64,000 nucleotides of DNA from Gluconobacter cerevisiae (GCF_015244675.1 NZ_JABCQO010000004.1:1-64000), one strand, 5' to 3'. Counted from the stretch's first letter, positions 25,556 to 36,345 are shown. The notes: generated from the letters alone by a model not told the origin. Numbers and translations are program-made.

Positions 25556-26779
25556 ATGACAGCCGTAATCCATCCCGACATCCGCCCCCGAATCAATTCC
25601 GTCGCTTCCGACGACCTGAACGCTGCCGAGCGCGAGCGCATTCACGCGAAATCCGCCCTGTTCGCGCCGCCCGAGGCGCGTCTCGCAGACGGGCGGCGCG
25701 ATCTGGTGGGCCTATCACGCGAGGAACTGGCAGCACTCATGACGGATATCGGCGAGAAGCCGTTCCGCGCCAAGCAGCTCTGGCATTGGATCTATCACCA
25801 GGGCGCCACCGATTTCTCGGCGATGACCACCATCGCCAAGCCGATGCAGGCCAAACTTGCCGAACATTTCGTCGTAAGCCGCCCCGAGACCGCAACCGAA
25901 CAGACCTCCGTAGACGAGACACGCAAGTTCCTCTTCCGCTTCCGCGACGGTCAGGAAGCCGAAACCGTCTACATTCCGGATCGTCGGGAAGACCGAGGTG
26001 CTGTCTGCATTTCCTCGCAGGTCGGTTGCACCCTGTCCTGCACCTTCTGCCACACGGGCACCCAGAAGCTGGTCCGTAACCTCGGCCCTGCCGAGATCGT
26101 CGGTCAGTTCATGGCCGCCCGTGACAGCTACGGCGAATGGCCCAGCCCCAGCGCGGACATGCCACGCTACCTGTCCACGATCGTGCTGATGGGCATGGGT
26201 GAGCCGCTCTATAATTACGAAAATGTCGCAAAAGCCATGCGGATCATCATGGATGGTGAAGGCATCGCCCTCTCCCGCCGCCGCATCACGCTCTCAACAT
26301 CCGGCGTCGTCCCGATGATGGATCGCTGCGGCGAGGAACTTGGCATCAATCTAGCCATCTCCCTACACGCCGTGACGAACGAACTGCGCGACCAGATCGT
26401 CCCGCTGAACCGCAAATACCCGATCGAAGAGCTGATCGCCGCATGCCGCCGCTATCCGGCTGCGTCCAACGCGCGGCGCATCACCTTCGAATACATCATG
26501 CTCCGCGGCGTGAACGACAGCGAAGCCGATGCCCGCGAACTGGTCCGTCTGATCCGCGATCTGCCGGCCAAGGTGAACCTGATCCCGTTCAATCCCTGGC
26601 CCGGCTCGGATTTCCAGCCGTCCAGCCGCGCCCAGATCGCCAAATTCGCCAATATCGTGATGGACGCAGGGTTCGCCTCTCCCATCCGCGCAGCACGCGG
26701 ACAGGACATCCTCGCAGCCTGCGGTCAGTTGAAAACCGAAAGCGAACGCCAGCGCCGTACAGCCGCATCGGATACCTGA
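25556..26779 (+). CDS. rlmN: 23S rRNA/tRNA adenine-C2 methyltransferase RlmN
   Basis: A 407-residue radical-SAM methyltransferase making 2-methyladenosine in 23S rRNA and some tRNAs. It has the RlmN N-terminal segment [16 protein letters not shown], the cluster motif CTFCHTGTQ with the preceding Cys in [10 protein letters not shown], the [16 protein letters not shown] helix, and [12 protein letters not shown]. The second catalytic Cys lies in the C-terminal [14 protein letters not shown]. The start is ATG 25556; the longer in-frame extension only translates antisense-like sequence across tlyA. It follows tlyA by 80 bp. Confidence 0.96.
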   Translation: MTAVIHPDIRPRINSVASDDLNAAERERIHAKSALFAPPEARLADGRRDLVGLSREELAALMTDIGEKPFRAKQLWHWIYHQGATDFSAMTTIAKPMQAKLAEHFVVSRPETATEQTSVDETRKFLFRFRDGQEAETVYIPDRREDRGAVCISSQVGCTLSCTFCHTGTQKLVRNLGPAEIVGQFMAARDSYGEWPSPSADMPRYLSTIVLMGMGEPLYNYENVAKAMRIIMDGEGIALSRRRITLSTSGVVPMMDRCGEELGINLAISLHAVTNELRDQIVPLNRKYPIEELIAACRRYPAASNARRITFEYIMLRGVNDSEADARELVRLIRDLPAKVNLIPFNPWPGSDFQPSSRAQIAKFANIVMDAGFASPIRAARGQDILAACGQLKTESERQRRTAASDT

Positions 26780-26856
26780 CACGCGCCCGGTTTCCCTCTG
26801 TCGGCTGAACTGCTAGAAACGCTTCTCAAACGAAACACACCAAGGACCACACCGTT

Positions 26857-28089
<1,233 letters not shown>

Positions 28090-28115
28090 CTTCTCAACTG
28101 ACTCCCCGGGGGACC

Positions 28116-28622
28116 ATGACCAGTCTGATCCGTCTTACATCCGCTTTCGCCCTGTGCGGCGCCTTTGCCCTCGCGGGCTGCTCGGGCGCTCCCAAGCCGG
28201 TGGATGATTCCGACCTGACACCGGCGCAGTTCATGGCGAAAATCCATGCCCAGCCCGGCGTCAAGACCCTGCCGGACGGCCTGGCCTACAAGGTTCTCCA
28301 GTCAGGCCCTAAGGATGGTGATAGCCCGCATCATGGCTCCACCATCATGGTCATCTACGAGGGTCGCCTTCCCGATGGTGGCATTTTCGACAGCTCCGAC
28401 CAGCACGGCAATGGCGCCTACATGGAAATGCCGCTCGACGGCCTTGTGCAGGGTTGGCTTGAAGCCCTTCCCATGATGCATGTGGGCGATGAATGGATGC
28501 TCTACCTGCCTCCAAATCTCGGCTACGGCAAGCGCTCCATGGGCATCATCCCGCCCAACAGCCCGCTGATTTTCAAGATCCGCCTTCTGGGCGTTAATAA
28601 TGGCGGCGGCGGCCAGCAATAA
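28116..28622 (+). CDS. FKBP-type peptidyl-prolyl isomerase lipoprotein
   Basis: A 168-residue exported lipoprotein. The signal LIRLTSAFALCGAFALAGC ends in lipobox LAGC (Cys about 22). The FKBP domain follows: GLAYKVLQSGPKDGD, IMVIYEGRLPDGGIFDSS, the substrate-pocket segment LDGLVQGWLEALPMMHVGDE, and WMLYLPPNLGYGKRSMG with PLIFKIRLLGV. It catalyses proline isomerisation to help fold envelope proteins. It sits after argG but has no metabolic link to it. No chaperone-extension domain is present. Confidence 0.9.
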   Translation: MTSLIRLTSAFALCGAFALAGCSGAPKPVDDSDLTPAQFMAKIHAQPGVKTLPDGLAYKVLQSGPKDGDSPHHGSTIMVIYEGRLPDGGIFDSSDQHGNGAYMEMPLDGLVQGWLEALPMMHVGDEWMLYLPPNLGYGKRSMGIIPPNSPLIFKIRLLGVNNGGGGQQ

Positions 28623-28649
28623 GAGCCGTCACCCCTGCCGGAGCCACCC

Positions 28650-29192
28650 TCAGGGTCGTTCCGGTAGAGTCCAGTGCGCTTGGCAGCGCGCTTCATAAAG
28701 CTCCTGATCGCCCGTCTCCAGAAGATGACCGGTATCATGGGTTTTCGCGGTCCATGCGGCGGGCGCACCACAGACATGACAGCGCGCCGTCAGGACAATA
28801 ACCTCGTCTGCCTCTTCCCTCAGCCGCTCCATGACGTCGAACGGAACGCGCCGGTAATCGGTATCCAGCCCTCCGACAGTCACATCCACACCCTGTGCCC
28901 GAACGTCCCGGATATCTTCAACGATATCGCCCTGGTAATGTGGTGCGACCCAGAACTGCCCTTCATCCAGAACGATATGGCCGTACCGGTCCGCATGTTC
29001 GGGCCATGTGTTCACCGATATCGCAGCAAGATGAGATCCATCCCGACTGACAAGCTCTGCGCCATCGCGCGTATCAAAGCCGGGCTTGAGAGCCAGAACA
29101 TCCATCTGCTTTTTCGCGGCAGCAATCAGATGCGCGGATTTTCCGGCAAACATCGGCCCCACATACACTACAAGACGGCCTCTGACGGTCAT
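28650..29192 (-). CDS. tdk: Thymidine kinase
   Basis: A 180-residue type II thymidine kinase for nucleoside salvage. The P-loop is GPMFAGKS, the DEGQF segment matches the Walker-B-like Asp-Glu-x-Gln-Phe of this family, and two Cys pairs (ARCHVCG and the C-terminal ARCQ region) form the zinc-binding lasso site. The start is ATG 29192, eight codons inside the longest frame, because AAAGGAGAAGCC immediately precedes it. It is transcribed toward, and convergent with, the FKBP gene. The family is often found in bacteria that lack a full de novo thymidylate balance, but that is inference. Confidence 0.93.
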   Translation of the reverse strand: MTVRGRLVVYVGPMFAGKSAHLIAAAKKQMDVLALKPGFDTRDGAELVSRDGSHLAAISVNTWPEHADRYGHIVLDEGQFWVAPHYQGDIVEDIRDVRAQGVDVTVGGLDTDYRRVPFDVMERLREEADEVIVLTARCHVCGAPAAWTAKTHDTGHLLETGDQELYEARCQAHWTLPERP

Positions 29193-29287
29193 GGCTTCTC
29201 CTTTCGATAGCGCCATGAGCCCTATTACAGCCGATTTGCCAAGCCCCGGACTTGCTGAAACGGCTCTGAAAATGCGACAACGACACT

Positions 29288-29773
29288 GTGATCAGAATTG
29301 ACCCAGCCGTCCGACTGCCTCTGTTTCTCGCCATTTTCATGGTGGCGGTCTTCGTTGTCGGTCACGCTTGGGAAAATCGTGCTCAGGCCCCGCGCGAATA
29401 CGCCAATGAATGCAGCACCTGCCACCATGGCGGTCATGGTCAGGTTTCTGAAGTCGCCCCCATTTTCGGTCGCGTCGGCCCGATCGCACAGACTCCTGCA
29501 GGTCATCACTATCTGGTGGATGTCCTGCTTTACGGACTAAACGGCCCCATCATGGCGGGAGACGGCCATTACAACAGCTCCATGCCGTCTTTTCATCGCC
29601 TCTCTAACGACGAGATCGCCCGCATCCTGACATTCGTCGCAAGTCAGGAAATGCCCACAGACTCACCCAGATTCACCGCCGCCGAAATCGCAGCCGCACG
29701 GGCCCATCCGATGTCGGCGGCGGATGTCCTGCAGGAACGCCAGAGGCTGGACCTGCAAACACCCGTTCATTGA
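29288..29773 (+). CDS. Membrane-anchored c-type cytochrome
   Basis: A 161-residue single-heme cytochrome c starting at GTG 29288. An N-terminal helix (about residues 10-27, LPLFLAIFMVAVFVVGHAW) likely stays as an anchor, and the heme motif is CSTCH (Cys42, Cys45, His46) followed by HGGHG. The distal Met is probably in SSMPSFHRLSNDEIARIL. The pattern fits small electron carriers such as those serving periplasmic dehydrogenases, which abound in acetic acid bacteria. No dehydrogenase is adjacent, so the partner is unknown. tdk lies divergently upstream and trpS follows on the same strand. Confidence 0.88.
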   Translation: MIRIDPAVRLPLFLAIFMVAVFVVGHAWENRAQAPREYANECSTCHHGGHGQVSEVAPIFGRVGPIAQTPAGHHYLVDVLLYGLNGPIMAGDGHYNSSMPSFHRLSNDEIARILTFVASQEMPTDSPRFTAAEIAAARAHPMSAADVLQERQRLDLQTPVH

Positions 29774-29800
29774 AGCCGTTCGCTTCCCCTTTCTCAGCAA

Positions 29801-30805
29801 ATGAAGACAGAACCCATGCAGCGCGTATTTTCCGGCATTCAGCCAACCGGCATTCCCCATCTGGGCAATTATCTCGGTGCGATCCGCAACTGGGTTACGC
29901 TGCAGAAAGACCATGACTGCGTCTTTTGCCTGGTGGACCTGCATTCCATCACGATGCCCTGGGACCCGCAGACCTTACGTGAACAGACGCTCGGCTCGAC
30001 AGCGTGTCTTCTTGCAGCCGGGATCGAACCCACACGCCTGTACAACCAGTCAGCCGTTAGCGCGCATGCCCGTCTTGGCTGGATCTTCAACTGCGTCTCA
30101 CGCCTCGGCTGGCTCAACCGCATGACCCAGTTCAAAGACAAGGCCGGCAAAAACCGCGAGAACCATTCGGCGGGACTTTACGTCTATCCGAACCTGATGG
30201 CAGCCGACATTCTGGCTTTCCATGCCACGCGCGTTCCCGTCGGCGAAGACCAGCGCCAGCATATCGAACTCACCAACGATATCGGCCAGAAATTCAATCA
30301 CGACATGGGCGTGGAGTTCTTCCCGCAGGTGGAAGCCTTTATCCCCCCCGCCGCAGCCCGCGTCATGAGCCTGCGCGACGGCAGCAAGAAAATGTCCAAG
30401 TCCGACCCGTCAGAGCAGAGCCGCATCGTCCTGACCGATACCGCAGACGATATCGCTCTGAAGATCCGCCGCGCCAAGACCGATTCTGAACCCCTTCCCA
30501 GCGAAATGGACGGTCTGAGCGAACGTCCTGAAGCCCGGAACCTCGTCTCCATCTATGCCGCCATGTCGGACGAAACACCGGCAGACATTCTCAGCCGTTT
30601 CAGCGGTCAGGGATTTGGCCCGTTCAAGAACGCGCTCGCAGACCTTCTGGTGGAACGTCTCGCTCCGGTCGCCAGCGAAACGCAGCGCCTGCTTCAGGAC
30701 GAAGCGCATCTGCTCTCGGTCCTGCATGCAGGTGCCGAACGCGCCAACAGTGTTTCGGAACCGATCGTTCAGGAAACCGAACGGCTCGTTGGCTTCCTGC
30801 GCTAA
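29801..30805 (+). CDS. trpS: Tryptophan--tRNA ligase
   Basis: A 334-residue class I aminoacyl-tRNA synthetase. The HIGH-like motif is PHLGNYLG (residues 20-27 after FSGIQPTGI), and the KMSKS loop is present as KKMSKSDP. Also seen are LVDLHSITM, PVGEDQRQHIELTNDI and the C-terminal helical anticodon region. Either Met1 or Met6 could be the start (MQRVFSGIQPTG is the usual N-terminus). Its stop is only 4 bp from the stop of the convergent lpxB. Confidence 0.96.
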   Translation: MKTEPMQRVFSGIQPTGIPHLGNYLGAIRNWVTLQKDHDCVFCLVDLHSITMPWDPQTLREQTLGSTACLLAAGIEPTRLYNQSAVSAHARLGWIFNCVSRLGWLNRMTQFKDKAGKNRENHSAGLYVYPNLMAADILAFHATRVPVGEDQRQHIELTNDIGQKFNHDMGVEFFPQVEAFIPPAAARVMSLRDGSKKMSKSDPSEQSRIVLTDTADDIALKIRRAKTDSEPLPSEMDGLSERPEARNLVSIYAAMSDETPADILSRFSGQGFGPFKNALADLLVERLAPVASETQRLLQDEAHLLSVLHAGAERANSVSEPIVQETERLVGFLR

Positions 30806-30809
30806 AATT

Positions 30810-32057
30810 TCAGTGGCTGGACGACCGGGAAACCGGCTCGTTCAGCAGATCCATGATCTCGGCCGCTGCCGCATCGGCAGGCGTCCCCACAGGTGGGGCG
30901 AGCATCTCAAGCACTTCGGCAAACGCCATACGCTGTTTTTCCGCCATTTGCGGATCACTCAACAGCCTTGAGACCATCTCGGCCAGCTTCTGTGGCGTGC
31001 AGTCTTCCTGAAGCAGTTCGGGCACAACCTCGCGCCCTGCCAGCAGATTGACCATCGCCACATGAGGCACCTTGATCAGACGCCGCGCAATCGTCGCCGT
31101 CACCGGATTGACCCGATACGTCACCGCCATAGGCACATTGCCCATCGCAAGTTCCAGCGTGGATGTCCCTGACTTGGTCAGGGCGCACTGCGCTGCCGCA
31201 AAGGCGTCGTGCTTGTCATGGATATCCGTGACGATATGGGGCTGGATCGGCCATTTACGGATCAACTGACGGATCGTCGGCGCAATGACGGGTGCAACCG
31301 GAATGACAGGACAGATATCCGGATACTGTACTCGCAGAATATCCAGCATTTTACGAAAAACTGGCAACAGCCGAGGGGCTTCCGAACGTCGACTGCCGGG
31401 CATTAGGATCACGACCGGCGCATCGGCTGGAATGTTATGTCTCAGCCGGAACCGCTGGGCATTACCTTGCCGTACGCCGGACTGAAGCACCGGATGCCCG
31501 ACAAACCGACCTTCCAGACCCCGTTTTGCAAACCATTCCGGTTCGAACGGCAGCAGGCACAGGAGCCTGTCCCACAGACCGGGGAATTCCTTGACCCGGC
31601 TTTCCCGCCAGGCCCAGACCTGCGGTGCCACGTAATGAACGCGCTTGATCCCGGAACGCTCGATTTTCTGCAATAGGCGCAGCGCAAAACCCGGACTGTC
31701 GATCGTCACGACAAGATCGGGTTTGCGTAGTTCGATATCCTGCACGGCTTCTAGAAGCCGCTGCGACAGATGCCGCAGACGAGGCAGCACTTCGACAAGC
31801 CCCATCACCGCCAGATCACTCATCGGAAACAGGCTGTGAAGCCCCAGCGCTTCCATGCGCCCTCCGCCGACGCCTGCGAAAACCAACGACGGGTCCTGCG
31901 CATGGAGCGCCTGCATTAGGCGCGCTCCAATCACGTCTCCACTGGCCTCACCGGCCAGAATCCAGATCACCCGCCCATACCGGGGCAAAGGCGTGGTCTT
32001 TTGGGAAGGGTCCGCTGTGGACTGTCCGTCAGATCCGGATTCTGGAAGAGAGTTCAT
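30810..32057 (-). CDS. lpxB: Lipid-A-disaccharide synthase
   Basis: A 415-residue GT19 glycosyltransferase that joins UDP-diacyl-glucosamine and lipid X in lipid A synthesis at the inner membrane. Signature segments are WILAGEASGDVIGARLMQAL, GVGGGRMEALG, APQVWAWRESRVKEF and ALTKSGTSTLELAMGNVPMA, with VNLLAGREVVPELLQEDCT near the end. The ATG overlaps the pheT stop by ATGA, so translation is coupled to phenylalanyl-tRNA synthetase. The N-terminal 25 residues are a low-complexity Ser/Thr/Asp tail beyond the family core. Confidence 0.95.
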   Translation of the reverse strand: MNSLPESGSDGQSTADPSQKTTPLPRYGRVIWILAGEASGDVIGARLMQALHAQDPSLVFAGVGGGRMEALGLHSLFPMSDLAVMGLVEVLPRLRHLSQRLLEAVQDIELRKPDLVVTIDSPGFALRLLQKIERSGIKRVHYVAPQVWAWRESRVKEFPGLWDRLLCLLPFEPEWFAKRGLEGRFVGHPVLQSGVRQGNAQRFRLRHNIPADAPVVILMPGSRRSEAPRLLPVFRKMLDILRVQYPDICPVIPVAPVIAPTIRQLIRKWPIQPHIVTDIHDKHDAFAAAQCALTKSGTSTLELAMGNVPMAVTYRVNPVTATIARRLIKVPHVAMVNLLAGREVVPELLQEDCTPQKLAEMVSRLLSDPQMAEKQRMAFAEVLEMLAPPVGTPADAAAAEIMDLLNEPVSRSSSH

Positions 32058-34522
32058 CGACGCAATACTGCCCCTGTTGCCTTGAGAACCGCAGCTTCCA
32101 CCGATTTGGAAACCGCTTCAAGCTGCGTATCCGTAAGACTCTCGCTCTGTGGCTGCAAGACCACTTCCACACCGAGCGAGCGATGTCCCTCCGGCAGACT
32201 GCCTCCTTCGAACACATCGAACAGGCGCACATCCTGCACCAGATTGCGATCCGCCATCCGCACTGCTTTCAGAACGGCCTGGATTTCGACATCCGGTCCC
32301 GCGACGAAAGCAAAGTCACGCCGGACAGGCTGCAACGCCGACAGGACAGGGACGGATTTCCGTTTGGCCTTCGGCTGCGGCACCTGATCCAGATAGACTT
32401 CAAAGGCCACCACAGTTCCGCTCAGGCCCAATGCCCGCGCAACACGCGGATGCAGTTCACCAAAACTGCCCAGAACCGTCTTCGGCCCCTGCCGCACCTG
32501 CCCCGACCGACCCGGATGATAGAAGCCCGGTGCATCCGCCGTCACGGAGAGTGCGACTTCTGGCACGCCAAGCGCCACCAGAGCCGCCGACAGATCCGCC
32601 TTCGCATCCCACAATGTCGCGTCACGCGCAGCCACACCCGGCTCACGAGCCGTCTGCCCGGCCCGAAGCCCGGCAAGACGCAGATGCTGCCCCGCGGCAT
32701 CAAAGCACGGCCCGACTTCGAACAGCGCGCCTTCTCCCGAAACGCCGAGGCCACGCGCCAGATTACGGGACAGCGCCCGCGCCAGATTGACCAATGGGGT
32801 CGGGCGAAGCTGATCCAGATCCGTGGCGATCGGGTTCAGAAGATGCTGGGTCTCTGGCAGATCTCCGAACAGTGCGGCATCGTCCTGCGCCACGAAGGAA
32901 AAGCCGACTGTCTCGGTCAGTCCTCGCGCCGCACAGATCCGCCGCAACAGAGCCGCACGGGCCTGAAGAGCCGTCACGGCCGGAGCCGGAACCACCGTCG
33001 CCTGCGGCAACGCGACCGCCTGGACATTGTCCAGCCCGTAAAGACGCAGCACTTCTTCAAGAAGATCGCACTCCGCCTCCATGGCCCGAACATGATCGGC
33101 AGCTTTCGCCGCCACAGCCTCATCCAACGTCGGTGCCTGCGCCAGAACCTGCCCCGAAGCGACATCATTCCGCCAGGACGGCACCAGGAAGGTCGCAGCG
33201 TCTGCCGTCTGCTCCGTCACCTCAAAGCCGAGATGTTCCAGAGCGCGTACGGCATCTGCAGACGCGATATCTACGCCACCCAACGTCTTCAGACGCTCGA
33301 AACGCAGCGTCGCGGTCCGCTTCCAGTCCGGCAGAGTGCCCCCTTCGGTAATCTCGCTGACCTCACCGCCACACAGATCGCGGATCATGACCGTGGCGGC
33401 TTCAAGCCCGTTAAGAACCTGTGCCGGATCAATCCCACGCTCGAAACGCTGGCGCGCATCGGTGTGAATAGCCAGACGGCGCCCGGTCAGGGCAATCCGC
33501 ACCGGATCGAACAAGGCGGATTCCACGAACACATCCGTCGTGTTCTCATCAACGCCGCTGCTCTCGCCGCCAATCAGACCGGCAAGCGACTGCACCCCGG
33601 CCTCATCGACAATGACCATGTCCTCTGTTCCGAGCACATATTCGCGCCCGTCAAGGCCGGTAAAGGTCTCACGGGCGGCATGCGTCACCGTCAGCGTGTC
33701 GCCTTTAAGTTTCGCAAGATCAAAGACATGCAGCGGTCGACCAAGATCGTATGTGAGGTAATTCGTCACATCGACGAGGGCCGAAATCGGCTTGACCCCA
33801 ACAGCTTCCAGACGGCGCCGCAGCCAGTCCGGGCTCGGGCCGTTCTTCACACCCCGGATGACCCGACCGACAATATACGGACAGGCCGGATGCTCGGTCT
33901 TCCACGACAACGGAGACGGAAAATCTCCTTCCACGGCTTCCGTGAGCCAGGGCTTGAGACGTCCGATGCCCCCCGCCGCCAGATCGCGCGCAATGCCACG
34001 AATGCTCAGCGCATCGCCGCGGTTGGGCGTAATCGCGATCTCGATAACCGGATCATCCAGTTCCGCATAGGCCGCGTAAGACTCTCCGATCGGAGCCGCT
34101 TCGGAAAGTTCGGCAATCCCGTTGCTTTCCTCGCCCAGCCCCAGTTCCTTCAGGGAGCACAGCATTCCGTTGCTGTCCTGCCCCCGGATCTTGCCCTTCT
34201 TGATGGTGATGTCGAGCCCCGGAACATATGTCCCCGGCGTCGCGAAAATCACATGCAGACCCGCGCGCGCATTCGGCGCACCACACACGACCTGCACGTC
34301 TTCAAAACCACCGCCAGCCGCCACACGACAGACCTGAAGGCGATCTGCATCAGGATGACGGTGCGCTTCGACAATCTTAGCGGTCCGGAAACCCACCAGA
34401 CGGTCGGCAGGATTCTCAACACCCTCGACCTCAAGCCCGATGACATTCAGCCGGGCGCAGATGTCTTCAACAGAAGCCGTAAAATCAAGATGTTCACACA
34501 GCCATGAGAGAGAGAACTTCAT
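32054..34522 (-). CDS. pheT: Phenylalanine--tRNA ligase beta subunit
   Basis: An 822-residue subunit with the expected order: N-terminal domain KFSLSWLCEHLDF, a tRNA-binding domain (AHRHPDADRLQVCRVAAGGG, about residues 53-72), the B3/B4 editing domain, B5 and the C-terminal ferredoxin-fold anticodon domain (LQPVRRDFAFVAGPD). With PheS it charges tRNA-Phe. It starts one base after the pheS stop and overlaps lpxB. The length is typical for proteobacteria. Confidence 0.96.
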   Translation of the reverse strand: MKFSLSWLCEHLDFTASVEDICARLNVIGLEVEGVENPADRLVGFRTAKIVEAHRHPDADRLQVCRVAAGGGFEDVQVVCGAPNARAGLHVIFATPGTYVPGLDITIKKGKIRGQDSNGMLCSLKELGLGEESNGIAELSEAAPIGESYAAYAELDDPVIEIAITPNRGDALSIRGIARDLAAGGIGRLKPWLTEAVEGDFPSPLSWKTEHPACPYIVGRVIRGVKNGPSPDWLRRRLEAVGVKPISALVDVTNYLTYDLGRPLHVFDLAKLKGDTLTVTHAARETFTGLDGREYVLGTEDMVIVDEAGVQSLAGLIGGESSGVDENTTDVFVESALFDPVRIALTGRRLAIHTDARQRFERGIDPAQVLNGLEAATVMIRDLCGGEVSEITEGGTLPDWKRTATLRFERLKTLGGVDIASADAVRALEHLGFEVTEQTADAATFLVPSWRNDVASGQVLAQAPTLDEAVAAKAADHVRAMEAECDLLEEVLRLYGLDNVQAVALPQATVVPAPAVTALQARAALLRRICAARGLTETVGFSFVAQDDAALFGDLPETQHLLNPIATDLDQLRPTPLVNLARALSRNLARGLGVSGEGALFEVGPCFDAAGQHLRLAGLRAGQTAREPGVAARDATLWDAKADLSAALVALGVPEVALSVTADAPGFYHPGRSGQVRQGPKTVLGSFGELHPRVARALGLSGTVVAFEVYLDQVPQPKAKRKSVPVLSALQPVRRDFAFVAGPDVEIQAVLKAVRMADRNLVQDVRLFDVFEGGSLPEGHRSLGVEVVLQPQSESLTDTQLEAVSKSVEAAVLKATGAVLRR

Positions 34523-34523
34523 G

Positions 34524-35594
34524 TCACACGCCCTCCGTCAGCGTGGCAGGCGAAAACGCCGAAAATCCATAATGACGCAGCCAGCGCAGGTCGCTTTCAT
34601 AGAAAGAGCGCAGATCGGGGATGCCATTCTTCAGCATCGCCAGACGCTCGATTCCCATTCCGAACGCAAAGCCCTGCCATTCAGCCGGGTCCAGTCCACA
34701 ATTCGCCAGAACCCGCGGATGGATCATCCCCGAACCCAGAACCTCAAGCCAGTCAGACCCGCCACCGATCTCGCCCGTCGCCTTCGACCATCCGATATCA
34801 ACTTCCATAGAAGGCTCGGTAAACGGAAAGTAAGAGGCACGAAAACGGACCGGCAGGTTTGGCTTGTCGAAATAGACGCGCAGGAATTCGATCAGGCAGC
34901 CCTTGAGATGGCCCAGCGTAATATTGCGATCCACCACCAGACCTTCGCACTGATGGAACATCGGCGAATGCGTTGCATCATGATCGGCACGATACGTCCG
35001 GCCGGGTGCAATAATACGGATAGGCGGCTGTGAGCCGAGCATCGTGCGGATCTGCACGCCGGATGTCTGCGTCCGCAGCACCCGCGGCTCCCCGCCTTCC
35101 GTTTCCGGCGGAAGATAGAACGTGTCGTGCTCAGTCCGCGCGGGATGATGGTCCGGCGTGTTAAGTGCGGAGAAATTGTGCCACTGGCTTTCGATATCCG
35201 GCCCTTCGGCAACGGAAAAACCCATCGCGCCGAAAATGGCCGTCATTTCTTCAATGGTACGGCTGATAGGATGGATGGTGCCGGTCACAACCGCAGGCGC
35301 GGGCATCGTCACATCGACGCGTTCGGAACGCAGACGGGCCTGAAGTGCCTCTTCCTCAAGGTCGCGACCACGTGCCTCGACAGCCGCCGTCAGTTCGTCC
35401 CGAAGACGGTTCAGCGCCTGACCACGCTCCTTGCGTTCCTCAGGCTCCAGCTTGCCGAGTTGCTTGAGCAGACCGGTCAGCGCACCGGATTTGCCCAGTG
35501 TTCCGACGCGGATCGCGTCCCACTGCGCACGATCCTGCGCTCCGGCCAGCGCCGCCAGCGTGTCATTCCTGAGTATATCGAGATCGTCAGCCAT
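34524..35594 (-). CDS. pheS: Phenylalanine--tRNA ligase alpha subunit
   Basis: A 356-residue catalytic subunit. The N-terminal coiled-coil region is followed by class II motifs: HPISRTIEEMTAIFGAMGFS, the motif-2 segment GRTYRADHDATHSPMFHQCE and motif 3 FAFGMGIERLAMLKNGIPD. The start is ATG 35594 because AGGAG lies eight bases upstream; an in-frame extension to 35660 runs through the terminator hairpin. The arrangement leaves no room for a promoter between terminator and gene, implying read-through or attenuation from rplT. Confidence 0.96.
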   Translation of the reverse strand: MADDLDILRNDTLAALAGAQDRAQWDAIRVGTLGKSGALTGLLKQLGKLEPEERKERGQALNRLRDELTAAVEARGRDLEEEALQARLRSERVDVTMPAPAVVTGTIHPISRTIEEMTAIFGAMGFSVAEGPDIESQWHNFSALNTPDHHPARTEHDTFYLPPETEGGEPRVLRTQTSGVQIRTMLGSQPPIRIIAPGRTYRADHDATHSPMFHQCEGLVVDRNITLGHLKGCLIEFLRVYFDKPNLPVRFRASYFPFTEPSMEVDIGWSKATGEIGGGSDWLEVLGSGMIHPRVLANCGLDPAEWQGFAFGMGIERLAMLKNGIPDLRSFYESDLRWLRHYGFSAFSPATLTEGV

Positions 35595-35611
35595 ACCGCC
35601 CATCTCCTGCA

Positions 35612-35652
35612 GCACAAAACAAAACGGGCCGTCCTGATAACAGGACGGCCCG
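35612..35652 (-). terminator. Intrinsic terminator or attenuator before pheS
   Basis: On the minus strand CGGGCCGTCCTG, a TTAT loop and CAGGACGGCCCG form a perfect 12-bp stem followed by TTTTGTTTT. The pheS ribosome binding site lies directly after the T-run. A second hairpin, GACCCC/GGGGTC at 35663-35680, precedes it. Confidence 0.8.
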
Positions 35653-35693
35653 CCAGTCACCAGACCCCAAGAAAGGGGTCAAGCCGGAAAAGC

Positions 35694-36050
35694 TCAGCCG
35701 AGAGCGGCCTGGGCCTTCTTCACGATTTCACCGAAAGCGGCGCTATCGTCAAAAGCAATGGCGGCGAGAACCTTACGGTCGATCTCGATACCAGCCTTGT
35801 CCAGACCGTTGATGAAGCGGCTATACGTCAGACCATGCTCGCGGACAGCAGCGTTGATACGCTGGATCCACAGGGCACGGAAATCACGCTTCTTGTTGCG
35901 ACGGTCACGATACGCATAACGCAGCGCCTTCTCGACGCGCTCGAGAGCAATGCGATAGTTCGTGGACGAACGGCCGCGATAGCCCTTGGCGAGCCCGAGA
36001 ACCTTCTTGTGACGGGCGTGCGACGTTACGCCCCGCTTGACACGTGCCAT
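35694..36050 (-). CDS. rplT: Ribosomal protein L20
   Basis: A 118-residue large-subunit protein with the L20 core: the basic N-terminus [57 protein letters not shown] and [21 protein letters not shown]20 is an early assembly protein binding 23S rRNA, and in other bacteria it represses its own operon by binding the rpmI leader. It follows rpmI by 14 bp. infC, the usual first gene, is absent here. Confidence 0.97.
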   Translation of the reverse strand: MARVKRGVTSHARHKKVLGLAKGYRGRSSTNYRIALERVEKALRYAYRDRRNKKRDFRALWIQRINAAVREHGLTYSRFINGLDKAGIEIDRKVLAAIAFDDSAAFGEIVKKAQAALG

Positions 36051-36064
36051 AGTACCTTATCTCC

Positions 36065-36265
36065 TCAGAGCCCGTAGGGCGCCCACTGCTTGATTGTCTT
36101 CGCATCCATGTCCGTCATGGTCTGGGGACCACGGTTGGTGCGCTTCATCTTCTGCGGACGGTTGATAAGGCCATGGCGCTTGTTGCCCGGGCCGCACATC
36201 ACTTTGCCGGTCGCGGTGATCTTGAACCGCTTCTTGACCGACGATTTGGTCTTCATCTTGGGCAT
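36065..36265 (-). CDS. rpmI: Ribosomal protein L35
   Basis: A 66-residue basic protein: [20 protein letters not shown], then [13 protein letters not shown] and KMKRTNRG. The start is ATG 36265 with GGGAGA just upstream; the longer frame adds non-conserved sequence. It is first in the rpmI-rplT pair, without infC. Its leader contains two hairpins, which may be the target of L20 autoregulation as in other bacteria; this link is inference. Confidence 0.95.
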   Translation of the reverse strand: MPKMKTKSSVKKRFKITATGKVMCGPGNKRHGLINRPQKMKRTNRGPQTMTDMDAKTIKQWAPYGL

Positions 36266-36292
36266 TTCGGTCTCCCTCGCCGTAAACGATTG

Positions 36293-36345
36293 GTCCCTCA
36301 CACAGTAGGGACTCTGCACGGCCGGGCATGCCACTCGTGGCCCGG
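36293..36345 (-). promoter_or_regulatory. Two leader hairpins upstream of rpmI
   Basis: GTCCCT (36293-36298) with AGGGAC (36307-36312), and CCGGGC (36322-36327) with GCCCGG (36340-36345), form two short perfect stems in the 5' leader of rpmI. The placement recalls L20-responsive leaders, but no known motif is recognised. Confidence 0.4.

Noticed and set aside
35594-35660. Leader peptide MTGGPSCYQDGPFCFVLQ ahead of pheS
   Set aside because: Its two Phe codons are just the terminator T-run, and the frame continues into pheS without a stop, so it is not a classical attenuation peptide.
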